Below, piece after piece: positions 16,713-24,254 of a DNA stretch of 64,000 bases. The DNA lies in assembly GCA_015999985.1 (NCBI GenBank), contig JAECRA010000012.1:1-64000 (forward strand), given 5' to 3'. Within the stretch, counting starts at the first letter, position 1. Every line of letters starts with the position of its first letter. The stretch comes from Comamonadaceae bacterium. GTDB taxonomy: Bacteria > Pseudomonadota > Gammaproteobacteria > Burkholderiales > Burkholderiaceae_C. The notes beneath the pieces are model-generated. The model did not search any database, had not been told where the DNA came from, and saw only the letters and a program-made list of their open reading frames with translations. Position numbers and translations under genes: made by a program.

Positions 16713-17618
16713 TCAGGACTCAACCATGCACGCGCGAGTGATGTGCTCGACCTGTCGGGCAATCGGTGCTGGTACCGGAAGGTTTCCGTCAAGTACGGCC
16801 TGCGTGTAAGTGGCAGTGCTGACTGCGTCGATGGCTGGCAAATCAGGCAAGGCCGTCAACGAGCCGCCTTGCGCTTCTTGCACGCAGTGCGTCTGGCCAT
16901 GACGGAACAACTCCATGCGAGGTGTGCGCCGCGCGTCAGCCACGGGCTCACCTTCAGTGCCCCGCAGTAACAAGGCAATCGTGTTGACCAGGCGAAAGGT
17001 CGCGGCCATCGAGATGGCATATTCCGGATGCGTGTAGCTACCCACCACCAAGCTTGCGCCAGCGCAGGGGGTCATCAGCTTCACCAGGCTGTGAGCAGGA
17101 TTGCGCAACCCTATGGAACGGCGGACTTCGAGCAGTCGGGTCAGGCTGGGCAGAAGGTTTTCGGTGGGTACCCAGTGAAGGCTGCCTTTTGCGATAGGGC
17201 TGGCCGCCGTCTGAGGTCCCAAGCCCATGGCCGAAAGAACATCTCCAGAGGTAACGCGGGTGCTTTCTGTGGCGGTTCCGTGCAGCAGTACCGGCAAGCC
17301 CTGGCGTGCCAGCAACAGCCCCAACAGTGGGGTGAGCACGGGCAACTTGCGGGCGCCGTTATAGCTTGGAAGCACTACAACAGGAGACTCGCTCGGCGGT
17401 ATTTTGTGGATGCGGGCATCCACCGCCTCTAGAAAACCCGCCATTTCTTCGGCAGTTTCACCCTTGATACGCATCGCAATGCAAAACGCGCCTACTTCCA
17501 GGTCGGAACATTGGCCGTCCAGAACCTGGCCAAACAGGTCCTTTGCTTGCTCACGAGAGAGCGGCCTGGCGCCCTGCGCGCCGCGACCAATTTCCTTCAG
17601 ATAGCTGCTGATTCCCAT
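16713..17618 (-). CDS. ybiB: YbiB-type TrpD2 protein (phosphoribosyltransferase-like DNA-binding protein)
   Basis: A 301-residue homologue of anthranilate phosphoribosyltransferase (N-terminal helical domain REQAKDLFGQVLDGQCSDLE, alpha/beta domain from about 75). The TrpD GTGGD-type glycine motif is absent; the equivalent region reads SYNGARKLPVLTPLLGLLLA, as in YbiB/TrpD2, which in E. coli binds single-stranded DNA and is a LexA target. The GLRNPAHSLVKLMTPC segment (about 171-186) resembles the substrate loop of the parent family. It follows a thioredoxin-like gene by 16 bp on the same strand, so the two are co-transcribed. No trp genes are near, which argues against tryptophan synthesis. 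Confidence 0.8.
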   Translation of the reverse strand: MGISSYLKEIGRGAQGARPLSREQAKDLFGQVLDGQCSDLEVGAFCIAMRIKGETAEEMAGFLEAVDARIHKIPPSESPVVVLPSYNGARKLPVLTPLLGLLLARQGLPVLLHGTATESTRVTSGDVLSAMGLGPQTAASPIAKGSLHWVPTENLLPSLTRLLEVRRSIGLRNPAHSLVKLMTPCAGASLVVGSYTHPEYAISMAATFRLVNTIALLLRGTEGEPVADARRTPRMELFRHGQTHCVQEAQGGSLTALPDLPAIDAVSTATYTQAVLDGNLPVPAPIARQVEHITRACMVES

Positions 17619-17634
17619 GGTGTGATTTTGGCCC

Positions 17635-17955
17635 TTAAATCCCCAGACTTCGCAGAAGCCGACCTATTTGGCCAGGTTGGGGCAGCACTGGACCATGGAA
17701 GCGCACCTTTTGGGCGTCTCCGATGACCAGGGTGGGAAAGGTCTCTATATCGAGGTCGCCCAGTGCGTCCGCTTCATCTTCGATATCGACCCAGCGGAAC
17801 GCGATCTGCGGATGCTCCAGGGCAGCCTGCTCGAAACCCGGTTGAAATTCGCGGCAAGTGCCGCACCAGGCTGCGCAAAGGCAAACCACAGCGGCATCCG
17901 CCGGCAGAGAAACGAGTGTGCTCGCGAGCAAGGCGCGTAGATCTGCGTCGTCCAT
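17635..17955 (-). CDS. Thioredoxin-like protein
   Basis: A 106-residue thioredoxin-fold protein with active site WCGTC (Trp30, Cys31, Cys34), a cis-Pro loop TFPTLVIG and the conserved EDEADALGDLDIETFP strand region. There is no signal peptide, so it should act in the cytoplasm. The WCGTC motif differs from the WCGPC of classical thioredoxin, so the redox potential may differ. The ATG at 17955 is preferred; an upstream TTG (17991) would add 12 residues but lacks a ribosome site. It is the first gene of a pair with ybiB. Confidence 0.8.
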   Translation of the reverse strand: MDDADLRALLASTLVSLPADAAVVCLCAAWCGTCREFQPGFEQAALEHPQIAFRWVDIEDEADALGDLDIETFPTLVIGDAQKVRFHGPVLPQPGQIGRLLRSLGI

Positions 17956-18013
17956 GTGGTGTTTGTTCAGCGGCAAATTCGTATAGAGCAATAAGGAGGT
18001 ACGGCCAGGGGGC

Positions 18014-18709
18014 TCAGGCCGGGTCCATTCCGTTGTCCCTTTTGGACGCTGCAGCGTCAGCAGACCCTAGAAATGCCAAAAGCTGACGGAGCGCGTCAGG
18101 CTGCTCAGAGGTGGCAGCTACGCCAGCTGAAAATATGGTCGTGATTTGAATGTCGTCTGGCAATGGGCCGACGACGTCGATTCCTTCCAGGTGCATGAGT
18201 TCGCTCATTTGCTGGAAACCCAGGGCAACCTCTCCACTGGCCACCAACGAGCCAACTGGCACGCCAGGAGGAGCAACGATCAGCTTGCTCTTGATGGTCT
18301 CCGCAATGCCCCAACGCTCAAACAAGAGGGCCAGTTGCACGCCGCTGGGGCCGGTAGAGTAGCCCACCGTTGGGGCATCCAGAACCGCTTGCTTGACTGC
18401 GTCGCCATTGGAGAGATCGGGGCGAGATGCCCCCGAGCGCACTGCGACAGCCACGCCGGAGCGCACCAGGTCGACGCGGCTTCCGGGCACGATGCGCGCA
18501 CTGCCGGAGAGCTTGTCGATGACATCAGCCGCCAGCACGACCCCATCGAATGCTTCACCCGATTCCACGCGCTTGGCAGCGACCTGCCCGCCCACTGACT
18601 CCAGCTTGACCGATACGCCGGGGTGCTGTTTTTCATAGAGGGCTACCAGATCGACCAGGAGATTCTGGGTGGCCATGGAAGAAATGATGCTCAAGGTTGT
18701 CGAAGTCAT
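18014..18709 (-). CDS. ModA-like substrate-binding protein without signal peptide
   Basis: A 231-residue type-2 periplasmic-binding fold. It reads like the mature part of ModA-type proteins: LSIISSMATQNLLVDLVALY, EKQHPGVSVKLESVGGQVAA, then a VRSGVAVAVRSGASRPD hinge strand and PTVGYSTGPSGVQLALLFER. ModA binds molybdate or similar oxyanions for an ABC transporter. Here there is no hydrophobic export signal before the first strand and no ModBC gene beside it. It may be cytoplasmic, or use another ligand; many Comamonadaceae have such solo forms. The ATG at 18709 is chosen over a TTG at 18733. It is upstream of and co-oriented with the thioredoxin-like gene (58-bp gap) and divergent from tsaD. 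Confidence 0.7.
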   Translation of the reverse strand: MTSTTLSIISSMATQNLLVDLVALYEKQHPGVSVKLESVGGQVAAKRVESGEAFDGVVLAADVIDKLSGSARIVPGSRVDLVRSGVAVAVRSGASRPDLSNGDAVKQAVLDAPTVGYSTGPSGVQLALLFERWGIAETIKSKLIVAPPGVPVGSLVASGEVALGFQQMSELMHLEGIDVVGPLPDDIQITTIFSAGVAATSEQPDALRQLLAFLGSADAAASKRDNGMDPA

Positions 18710-18853
18710 GGAATCCGTCTCAGGGAGGGTCAAGTAGGAAGCTGTGCGCGTATTGTGCCGTTGGACTGGTTCTCTCGCCCACCGCCCGCCCCACAGCCAC
18801 CCACACAGCCCGTTTTATACGTCCTGTTCTCTGTAGGCGGATAATCCTCCACC

Positions 18854-19900
18854 ATGGCAAGCTTGGTTTTAGGAATTGAATCTTCGTGTGACGAAACAGG
18901 GGTGGCACTAGTGAAAAGTGTCGGCCAGGGGGTGCCTCAGTTGCTGGCCCATGCGTTGCACACGCAGATGGCCATGCACGCTGACTACGGCGGCGTGGTA
19001 CCTGAACTGGCAAGCCGAGATCACATCCGGCGTGTGCTGCCACTGACTCGGCAAGTTCTTCAGCAAGCAGACCAGCTGCTGGAAAACGTGGATGTCGTGG
19101 CATACACCCGCGGGCCGGGGCTGGCAGGCGCCTTGCTGGTGGGCGCAGGCGTCGCCTGTGCATTGGCAGCCGCGCTTGGCAAGCCCGTGCTGGGTGTTCA
19201 CCATCTGGAAGGGCATCTTCTCTCGCCATTCCTCAGCGCAGACCCGCCAGAGTTTCCCTTTATCGCGCTACTGGTTTCTGGGGGACACACGCAATTGATG
19301 CAAGTCGATGGAGTGGGCCATTACCGGTTGCTGGGGGAAACCATCGACGATGCGGCCGGTGAAGCATTCGACAAATCCGCCAAACTTCTGGGGTTGGGCT
19401 ACCCCGGTGGGCCTGCGCTTGCGCGTCTGGCCGAGTTTGGTGATCCGACCGCGTACAAATTACCTCGCCCGCTATTGCACAGCGGTGACCTCGATTTTTC
19501 CTTCGCCGGTCTCAAGACTGCAGTGCTGACACAGGCCAAAAAATTTGAAGGTACACCTTGCGATCAAGCCAGGGCTGACCTGGCCGCGTCCACGCAAGCG
19601 GCCATTGTCGAAGTCCTGGTGAAAAAATCGATCAAGGCCCTGGACCAAACTGGATTGAAGCGGCTTGTGGTGGCTGGTGGCGTAGGGGCCAACGCGGCGC
19701 TTCGCGAGCAGTTGAACGCGGCTTGCTCCAAGAGAGGGGTGCGCGTGCACTATCCAGAGTTGCAGCTTTGCACGGACAACGGAGCCATGATTGCGTTGGC
19801 GGCGGCCATGAGAATCGATGCCCAGGTGGAGGCGCCGCAAGCTCGGTATGCTTTCGACGTCAAACCTCGTTGGCCATTGGATTTTGCAGCCACCGTTTGA
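18854..19900 (+). CDS. tsaD: tRNA N6-adenosine threonylcarbamoyltransferase
   Basis: A 348-residue TsaD (Gcp/Kae1). It transfers threonylcarbamoyl from TC-AMP to A37 of ANN-reading tRNAs, together with TsaB and TsaE. Motifs: [14 protein letters not shown] at the start, [19 protein letters not shown] with the metal-binding His region (about 37-56), GVHHLEGHL (His pair near 115-119), [21 protein letters not shown] and [13 protein letters not shown] (near 276). The length is normal for the family. Divergent from the ModA-like gene; convergent with hsp20 across two hairpins. Confidence 0.96.
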   Translation: MASLVLGIESSCDETGVALVKSVGQGVPQLLAHALHTQMAMHADYGGVVPELASRDHIRRVLPLTRQVLQQADQLLENVDVVAYTRGPGLAGALLVGAGVACALAAALGKPVLGVHHLEGHLLSPFLSADPPEFPFIALLVSGGHTQLMQVDGVGHYRLLGETIDDAAGEAFDKSAKLLGLGYPGGPALARLAEFGDPTAYKLPRPLLHSGDLDFSFAGLKTAVLTQAKKFEGTPCDQARADLAASTQAAIVEVLVKKSIKALDQTGLKRLVVAGGVGANAALREQLNAACSKRGVRVHYPELQLCTDNGAMIALAAAMRIDAQVEAPQARYAFDVKPRWPLDFAATV

Positions 19901-19911
19901 AACAAGCAGTA

Positions 19912-19973
19912 AAGCTCGTTCACGGAGTGTGAACGAGCTTCAAAGGCGCTCGCCAGCCTGACCGAAGGCTGGC
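19912..19973. terminator. Two hairpins between convergent tsaD and hsp20
   Basis: Stem one: AAGCTCGTTCAC (19912-19923) with GTGAACGAGCTT (19929-19940), loop 5 nt, perfect. Stem two: GCCAGCCT (19952-19959) with AGGCTGGC (19966-19973), loop 6 nt. Neither has a clear T run, but their place between convergent stop codons suggests that they end or protect both transcripts. Confidence 0.65.
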
Positions 19974-19980
19974 AAGGAGC

Positions 19981-20358
19981 TTAGTTGATATTCAATGTCA
20001 CGGCCTTCGCGGCTGGAGCCTCTTTGGCCAGAGTCAGAGTCAGCACCCCGTTTTCAAGCTTCGCTATGCTAGAGGCTGCATCCACGTTCTGCGGGAATTC
20101 GTAGGCCTTTTTGTACTGCCGAGGAGCACCTTCGACGGTTTCTAGTTTCACGCCCTGGCCGTCGATGGAAATGTTGAGTTGCTCACGGCTGACGCCAGGC
20201 ACATCAAGCACCAGTGTCCAGCTGGTGTCGTCTTCGGTGAACTTCACACCGGAAGCAGAACGGGCGGTGGTGAATGCCTCATCCAGGAAGCGGTCGAGCG
20301 AGCGCAGGGCAGGGGCATAAGCAGAGCGGCGGACGGCTGGAGCGGATGTAATGAACAT
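19981..20358 (-). CDS. Small heat-shock protein (Hsp20/alpha-crystallin)
   Basis: A 125-residue sHSP with a compact alpha-crystallin domain: WTLVLDVPGVSREQLNISI (about 47-65), the PQNVDAASSIAKLENGVLTL strand pair with the family A-x-x-x-NGVL motif (about 88-108), and a short C-terminal end without the usual IxI motif, though TLNIN is present. sHSPs hold unfolding proteins without ATP. AAGGA lies 7 nt before the ATG. A sigma-32-type promoter is visible upstream at 20417-20444. Confidence 0.92.
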   Translation of the reverse strand: MFITSAPAVRRSAYAPALRSLDRFLDEAFTTARSASGVKFTEDDTSWTLVLDVPGVSREQLNISIDGQGVKLETVEGAPRQYKKAYEFPQNVDAASSIAKLENGVLTLTLAKEAPAAKAVTLNIN

Positions 20359-20416
20359 GGTGGTTCCTTGGTCTTTCAGATGTTGAACCCGGCGAAATGT
20401 GCGGGCTTACTGCAGA

Positions 20417-20444
20417 AAATGAGCACGCTTCGGGTCTTTTCAAG
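20417..20444 (-). promoter_or_regulatory. Sigma-32-type heat-shock promoter of hsp20
   Basis: On the minus strand CTTGAAA (20438-20444) is followed after 14 nt by CTCATTT (20417-20423). The heat-shock consensus is CTTGAAA, a spacer of 11-16, then CCCCATNT, so there is one mismatch in the conserved core. The RNA would start about 50 nt before the ATG. Confidence 0.7.
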
Positions 20445-20756
20445 ACCGCAGATCACGGGAATAAATTTGCGTGACAGGCCTTGAATATCGACGTGGGAAC
20501 CACAACAGGCGCATGGGAGTCGAGCTGATCCAGCGGGGGCAGGGCATCTGGCGGGCAGTATCATTGGTCGCTTACCGAAGCGCCGGTGTCGCGACTCGGA
20601 GGGGCTCTGAACCGGTTCGCCGATATCGGCGCTATGTGGTCTCTCAGCTCCTTTCAAGATCACGAGAGCACACTACGGGTTGCTTCTAGGCTGACATCGG
20701 TCTTGATCGATTTGTGTTTTCATCTCACCTCCAACTTACGCCACTACCAGATCTGG
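20445..20756. other. Intergenic region between hsp20 and the DUF2242 lipoprotein gene
   Basis: About 310 bp. The frame of the lipoprotein gene stays open back to 20586, but that part lacks a signal-peptide-compatible sequence and reads like non-coding DNA. It holds a perfect 12-bp palindrome GCCGATATCGGC at 20619-20630 and AT-rich DNA from 20700 that is likely to carry the lipoprotein promoter. Confidence 0.5.
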
Positions 20757-21824
20757 ATGCAATTTGATTTCTTTTCGCGCTCAACCGCAGCCTGGTTGCT
20801 GGCGCCGATTATTTTGTTGGGTGGTTGTGCCGGGCTTTCTCGTGCGCCTGAACCGCTGATCAATTACAAGCCGGAAGCCTTTTCGGCTTCCGCGTACTCC
20901 CGTAGTTTCGCGGCGCAACCTTCGCATACTTGCGAAGCTGCTCGGCGTGCCTTGCTGGGACAAGGCTATATCGTGGCTTCCGCTGCGGCTGATCAAGTCA
21001 CCGCGCGTAAATACTTTCAGCCCAATGCTGACCACCATGTGCAGTTTGAGTTTCGCGTGGTTTGCGCGCCCGATGCGGGCGGTAGCGGCAACTCCATTGC
21101 ATTTGCAAGTGGCTTGCAAGACCAATACAGCATTCGCAAGGTCAAGGAGTCCGCTTCTCTAGGTGTGGGCGGATTGGGCTCCTTGTCGCTGCCTGTTGAG
21201 GGCAGCATGGATTCATTGGTCAAAGTGGCCAGTGAGACTGTGACAGACAGTGAGTTGTATCAACGCTTCTTTGACTTGTTGGCCCAACATCTGGACAGCG
21301 TTATTCCGCCCGAGGCTGCAGAGGGGAATGCTTTGGCTGTACCCGCAGCGGCCACAGTCCCGGCGTCTTCAATGTCATCAAGCGAGCAACCAGTAGCAGT
21401 ACCTAGTGCTTCGCCGCCAGCGCCGACGCCTCTGACATCTGCCATACCTGTTGTGCCCGCTGCCATACCAGCAGCGGCCGCATCTGCCGTTCCGCCTGCG
21501 GCGCCTGCTACGCCTGCTACGCCTGCGGCACCTGCTACCCCTGCGGCGCCTGCTACCCCTGCGGCGCCTGCTACCCCTGCGGCGCCCGCTACCCCTGCGG
21601 CGCCTGCTACCCCTACGGCGCCTGCTACCCCTACGGCGCCTGCTACCCCTGCGGCGCCCGCTACCCCTACGGCGCCTGCTACCCCTGCGGCGCCCGCTAC
21701 CCCCGCGGCGCCTGCGGTCCCTGATACCCCTACGGCGCCCGCTATCCCTACGGCCCCTGCTTCAACAGCATCCGCAACGGTTTCCGTCACCCCGGCGCCT
21801 GCCGCCAGTGCAGCCGCGCTCTGA
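20757..21824 (+). CDS. DUF2242-family lipoprotein with Pro/Ala/Thr-rich tail
   Basis: A 355-residue putative lipoprotein. The signal ends in the lipobox LLGGC with Cys24 as the lipidation site. Residues about 30-190 contain the DUF2242 domain (SHTCEAARRALLGQGYIVAS, TARKYFQPNADHHVQFEFRV, DQYSIRKVKESASLGVGGLG). From about 247 the protein is a long chain of Ala-Pro-Ala-Thr-Pro repeats, probably extended and surface-spanning. The ATG at 20757 is chosen because it places the signal peptide at the start; the frame is open upstream to 20586. Two genes, this and the binding protein 19 bp downstream, may be co-transcribed. Function unknown. Confidence 0.78.
   Translation: MQFDFFSRSTAAWLLAPIILLGGCAGLSRAPEPLINYKPEAFSASAYSRSFAAQPSHTCEAARRALLGQGYIVASAAADQVTARKYFQPNADHHVQFEFRVVCAPDAGGSGNSIAFASGLQDQYSIRKVKESASLGVGGLGSLSLPVEGSMDSLVKVASETVTDSELYQRFFDLLAQHLDSVIPPEAAEGNALAVPAAATVPASSMSSSEQPVAVPSASPPAPTPLTSAIPVVPAAIPAAAASAVPPAAPATPATPAAPATPAAPATPAAPATPAAPATPAAPATPTAPATPTAPATPAAPATPTAPATPAAPATPAAPAVPDTPTAPAIPTAPASTASATVSVTPAPAASAAAL
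21495..21759 (+). repeat. In-frame 15-bp tandem repeat (APATP) in the lipoprotein gene
   Basis: About 17 near-perfect copies of a 15-bp unit like GCGCCTGCTACCCCT encode repeated Ala-Pro-Ala-Thr-Pro. Copies differ mostly at third positions or by GCG/ACG swaps. Because 15 is a multiple of three, copy-number change would alter tail length without a frameshift. Confidence 0.9.
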
Positions 21825-21843
21825 ATTCATCTGGATTAGATTG

Positions 21844-23121
21844 ATGTCACAAATTTCTCGCCGCACTGCGCTACGCCAGTCTGCCTTGGCCCTATTGGCT
21901 GCTGCTCCTTTCGCTGCTTGGGCGCAAGTGTCAGGGCCCATCAAGCTCGCGATGATTGAATCGACGAGTGGCCCATTCGCCAATACCGGAGAAGCTGTCT
22001 ATCGAAACATCGCCTGGGCCGTCGAGCGCGTCAACGGCCGTGGTGGGGTAGCTACGTCAACTGGCCAGCGGCAGCTGGCATTGGAGCGGTACGACAACAA
22101 GGGCCAGGTGGAAGAGTCGCTGTCCGCGCTTCGTGCAGCCATTGATAGCGGTGCGCGTGTGATTTTGCAGGGCAACTCATCTGCGGTGGCGGCTGCGTTG
22201 ATAGACGCGGTGAATAAACACAACCAGCGCGATCCGCAAAGGCAGGTGCTGTTTTTGAACTATTCGGCAGGCGATCCTGCGTTCACTAACGACGCATGCA
22301 GCTATTGGCATTTCCGCTTCGACGCGCATTCAGACATGCGCATCACTGCGCTGATGCAAGTCATCAAGGAAGACGCTGAACTCAAGCGCATCTACCTGAT
22401 AGGCCAGGACTACAGCTTTGGTCATGCTGTCTTGCGCGAAGGAAAGCGCCAATTGGCTCAGCAACGTTCAGATGTGGCTGTAGTGGGTGAAGAACTCCAT
22501 CCCGTAGGGCGTGTGAAGGACTTCCTGCCCTACGCCACCAAGATCAAGGCCAGCGGCGCGCAGGCAGTGCTCACGGGCAACTGGGGCAACGATCTGACGC
22601 TGCTGGTGAAAGCGGCGCGCGATGTCGGGTTTGAGGGGCGTTTCTACACCTTCTACGGCAACGCCCTGGGCGCGCCCGCCGCTATTGGCGATGCTGGCAT
22701 TGGCAAGGTGGTGGCAGTGGCCGACTGGCTTCCCAATGTCCCGACGCCAGAAAGCGCGGCTTTCTACAAATCATTTCGGGAACGCTTTCCAAAGCCTCAG
22801 GACGACTACGTTCACATGCGCATGCAGCTTCTCGTGGAGGCGCTTGCGCAGGCCATTGGTCGGGCTAAAAGCGTAGAGCCAAGAGCCGTGGCAGCTCAAC
22901 TGGAACGCGCGGATGTGACCCTGGCGGGACAGCGAGGCCAAATGCGCGCTGAAGACCATCAGTTCCAACAAACACTGGTGGTGGGCGTGATGGATAAGCA
23001 GGGCGCGCCCGGTGTACCGTTTGACGTGGAAGGCTCGGGCTATGGATTCCGAGTGGTGCGGCAGATCAGTGCTTCTCAAGCTGCCATGCCCACCACCTGC
23101 AAAATGGTGCGTCCAGGCTAG
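21844..23121 (+). CDS. ABC transporter substrate-binding protein (branched-chain amino acid type)
   Basis: A 425-residue periplasmic binding protein of the LivJ/Leu-Ile-Val type. The signal sequence MSQISRRTALRQSALALLAA followed by PFAAWAQ has a twin-arginine-like RRTALRQ. The mature part reads VSGPIKLAMIESTSGPFANT, then DNKGQVEESLSALRAAIDSG (about 82-101) and VLFLNYSAGDPAFTNDACSY, in normal order for the family. No permease or ATPase gene is adjacent, so it is an orphan binding protein here. The frame extends upstream as far as 21451, but only through the repeat of the previous gene; ATG 21844 is the real start. Ligand unknown. Confidence 0.85.
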   Translation: MSQISRRTALRQSALALLAAAPFAAWAQVSGPIKLAMIESTSGPFANTGEAVYRNIAWAVERVNGRGGVATSTGQRQLALERYDNKGQVEESLSALRAAIDSGARVILQGNSSAVAAALIDAVNKHNQRDPQRQVLFLNYSAGDPAFTNDACSYWHFRFDAHSDMRITALMQVIKEDAELKRIYLIGQDYSFGHAVLREGKRQLAQQRSDVAVVGEELHPVGRVKDFLPYATKIKASGAQAVLTGNWGNDLTLLVKAARDVGFEGRFYTFYGNALGAPAAIGDAGIGKVVAVADWLPNVPTPESAAFYKSFRERFPKPQDDYVHMRMQLLVEALAQAIGRAKSVEPRAVAAQLERADVTLAGQRGQMRAEDHQFQQTLVVGVMDKQGAPGVPFDVEGSGYGFRVVRQISASQAAMPTTCKMVRPG

Positions 23122-23197
23122 GTTGCGAGCCTGACAGGTGCTGCTGCGGGGCAGAGGAGGACCTAAGGCCAGGCTGACTATCCTGCGCCCTGCATCC

Positions 23198-24121
23198 CTA
23201 GACCAACAGCTTGGCCTTGAGTGTTCCGTTCCCGATGAAGGTCGAGACGAGCTCAATGAGAACCTCACGAACAGCTTCTCCCGCAGGTGTCAGTGGATGG
23301 TCTTCCAGAGATACGATCGACTGGGTTCGTTCCAGCACCGGGTCGGTGATCTCGCGCATGGCAATGTCCTGCAGATCAATTACCGGAAACGCATTGCGAG
23401 GCATGATGGCGAAAGCCAGGCCTTCGCGTACGGCCGCACGCAGAAGTTCGGAGTTATTCAACTCGTAGCGGACATTGATCGCGCAGTTTTGAGCGAGCGC
23501 GGTTCGCTCAATTTGCTTTCGCAGATCCTGGTCACGGTCCGGCATGACCAGAGGCCGGTGTGCGATCTCGCGGAAGGCGATGGTGCTTGCGTTGTCGGTG
23601 AACAAGCTGCGATGTCCGAAGAGACAAAAGCGCTCTTCAAACAAGGGCGTTGCCTTCAAACGGGGCAGTTCGAACGCCGTCGGGAGCAGGGCCAGCTCGA
23701 CTCGCCTGGCCTCCACCATGGACTGGGCTTCGCGCGACATTCCCATACTGAGCTGCAGATGGATCTCAGGAAAGCGTTCTGTAATCAACCGCAGCAAAGG
23801 CATGGCCAGGATCAGCGCCACTGAACTGACGATGCATAGGCTCACCAGCCCTCTCGGAGGGCCATTGGCCTCACGAACATCATCGGGCAGGCGGTCCAAC
23901 TGGCGCAAGATGGCTGTCGCTCGGTCCAGGAGCAGTTGGCCTTGAACGGTCAACTGCACACCCCGAGCATGTCTTTTGAATAAGCTGACGCCCAGCTCCT
24001 CTTCCATGGCTGCCACATGGTGGCTAAGGGCGGGCTGTGCAATGTGCAAAGCGTTGGCGGCAGTCGTGATGGAGCCTGCACGCGCAATTTCTACGAAGTA
24101 TTTAAGCTGCCTGGGGTTCAT
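23198..24121 (-). CDS. LysR-family regulator (CynR/TcuR-like)
   Basis: A 307-residue LysR protein: MNPRQLKYFVEIARAGSITT, AANALHIAQPALSHHVAAME and EELGVSLFKRHARGVQLTVQ form the helix-turn-helix region. The effector domain follows from about 90 (GLVSLCIVSSVALILAMPLL). The start is the ATG at 24121; an upstream TTG at 24163 adds 14 residues with no family similarity. It lies 133 bp downstream of the sulfatase on the same strand and is likely the regulator of the Bug-sulfatase pair, though it may have its own promoter. Confidence 0.85.
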   Translation of the reverse strand: MNPRQLKYFVEIARAGSITTAANALHIAQPALSHHVAAMEEELGVSLFKRHARGVQLTVQGQLLLDRATAILRQLDRLPDDVREANGPPRGLVSLCIVSSVALILAMPLLRLITERFPEIHLQLSMGMSREAQSMVEARRVELALLPTAFELPRLKATPLFEERFCLFGHRSLFTDNASTIAFREIAHRPLVMPDRDQDLRKQIERTALAQNCAINVRYELNNSELLRAAVREGLAFAIMPRNAFPVIDLQDIAMREITDPVLERTQSIVSLEDHPLTPAGEAVREVLIELVSTFIGNGTLKAKLLV

Positions 24122-24254
24122 TCGGACACCATTTTCCTGCTTAAACCGCTGGGCACAGTGCAATTTTTAACTGGGCCGTGGGCCGATGTGCGCAGAGTGC
24201 TGCGGCCTCGAACTCCAGCCTTCCCCGCATACGCGGCCACTGCCTGAATTACTT

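Noticed and set aside
21260-21790. Minus-strand collagen-like Gly-Val-Ala-Gly repeat ORF
   Set aside because: It is the antisense reading of the Ala-Pro-Ala-Thr-Pro repeat in the lipoprotein gene and has no ribosome site.
21451-21843. N-terminal extension of the ABC binding protein through an Arg/Leu/Pro-rich frame
   Set aside because: It is the repeat of the preceding gene in another frame; the signal peptide starts at 21844.
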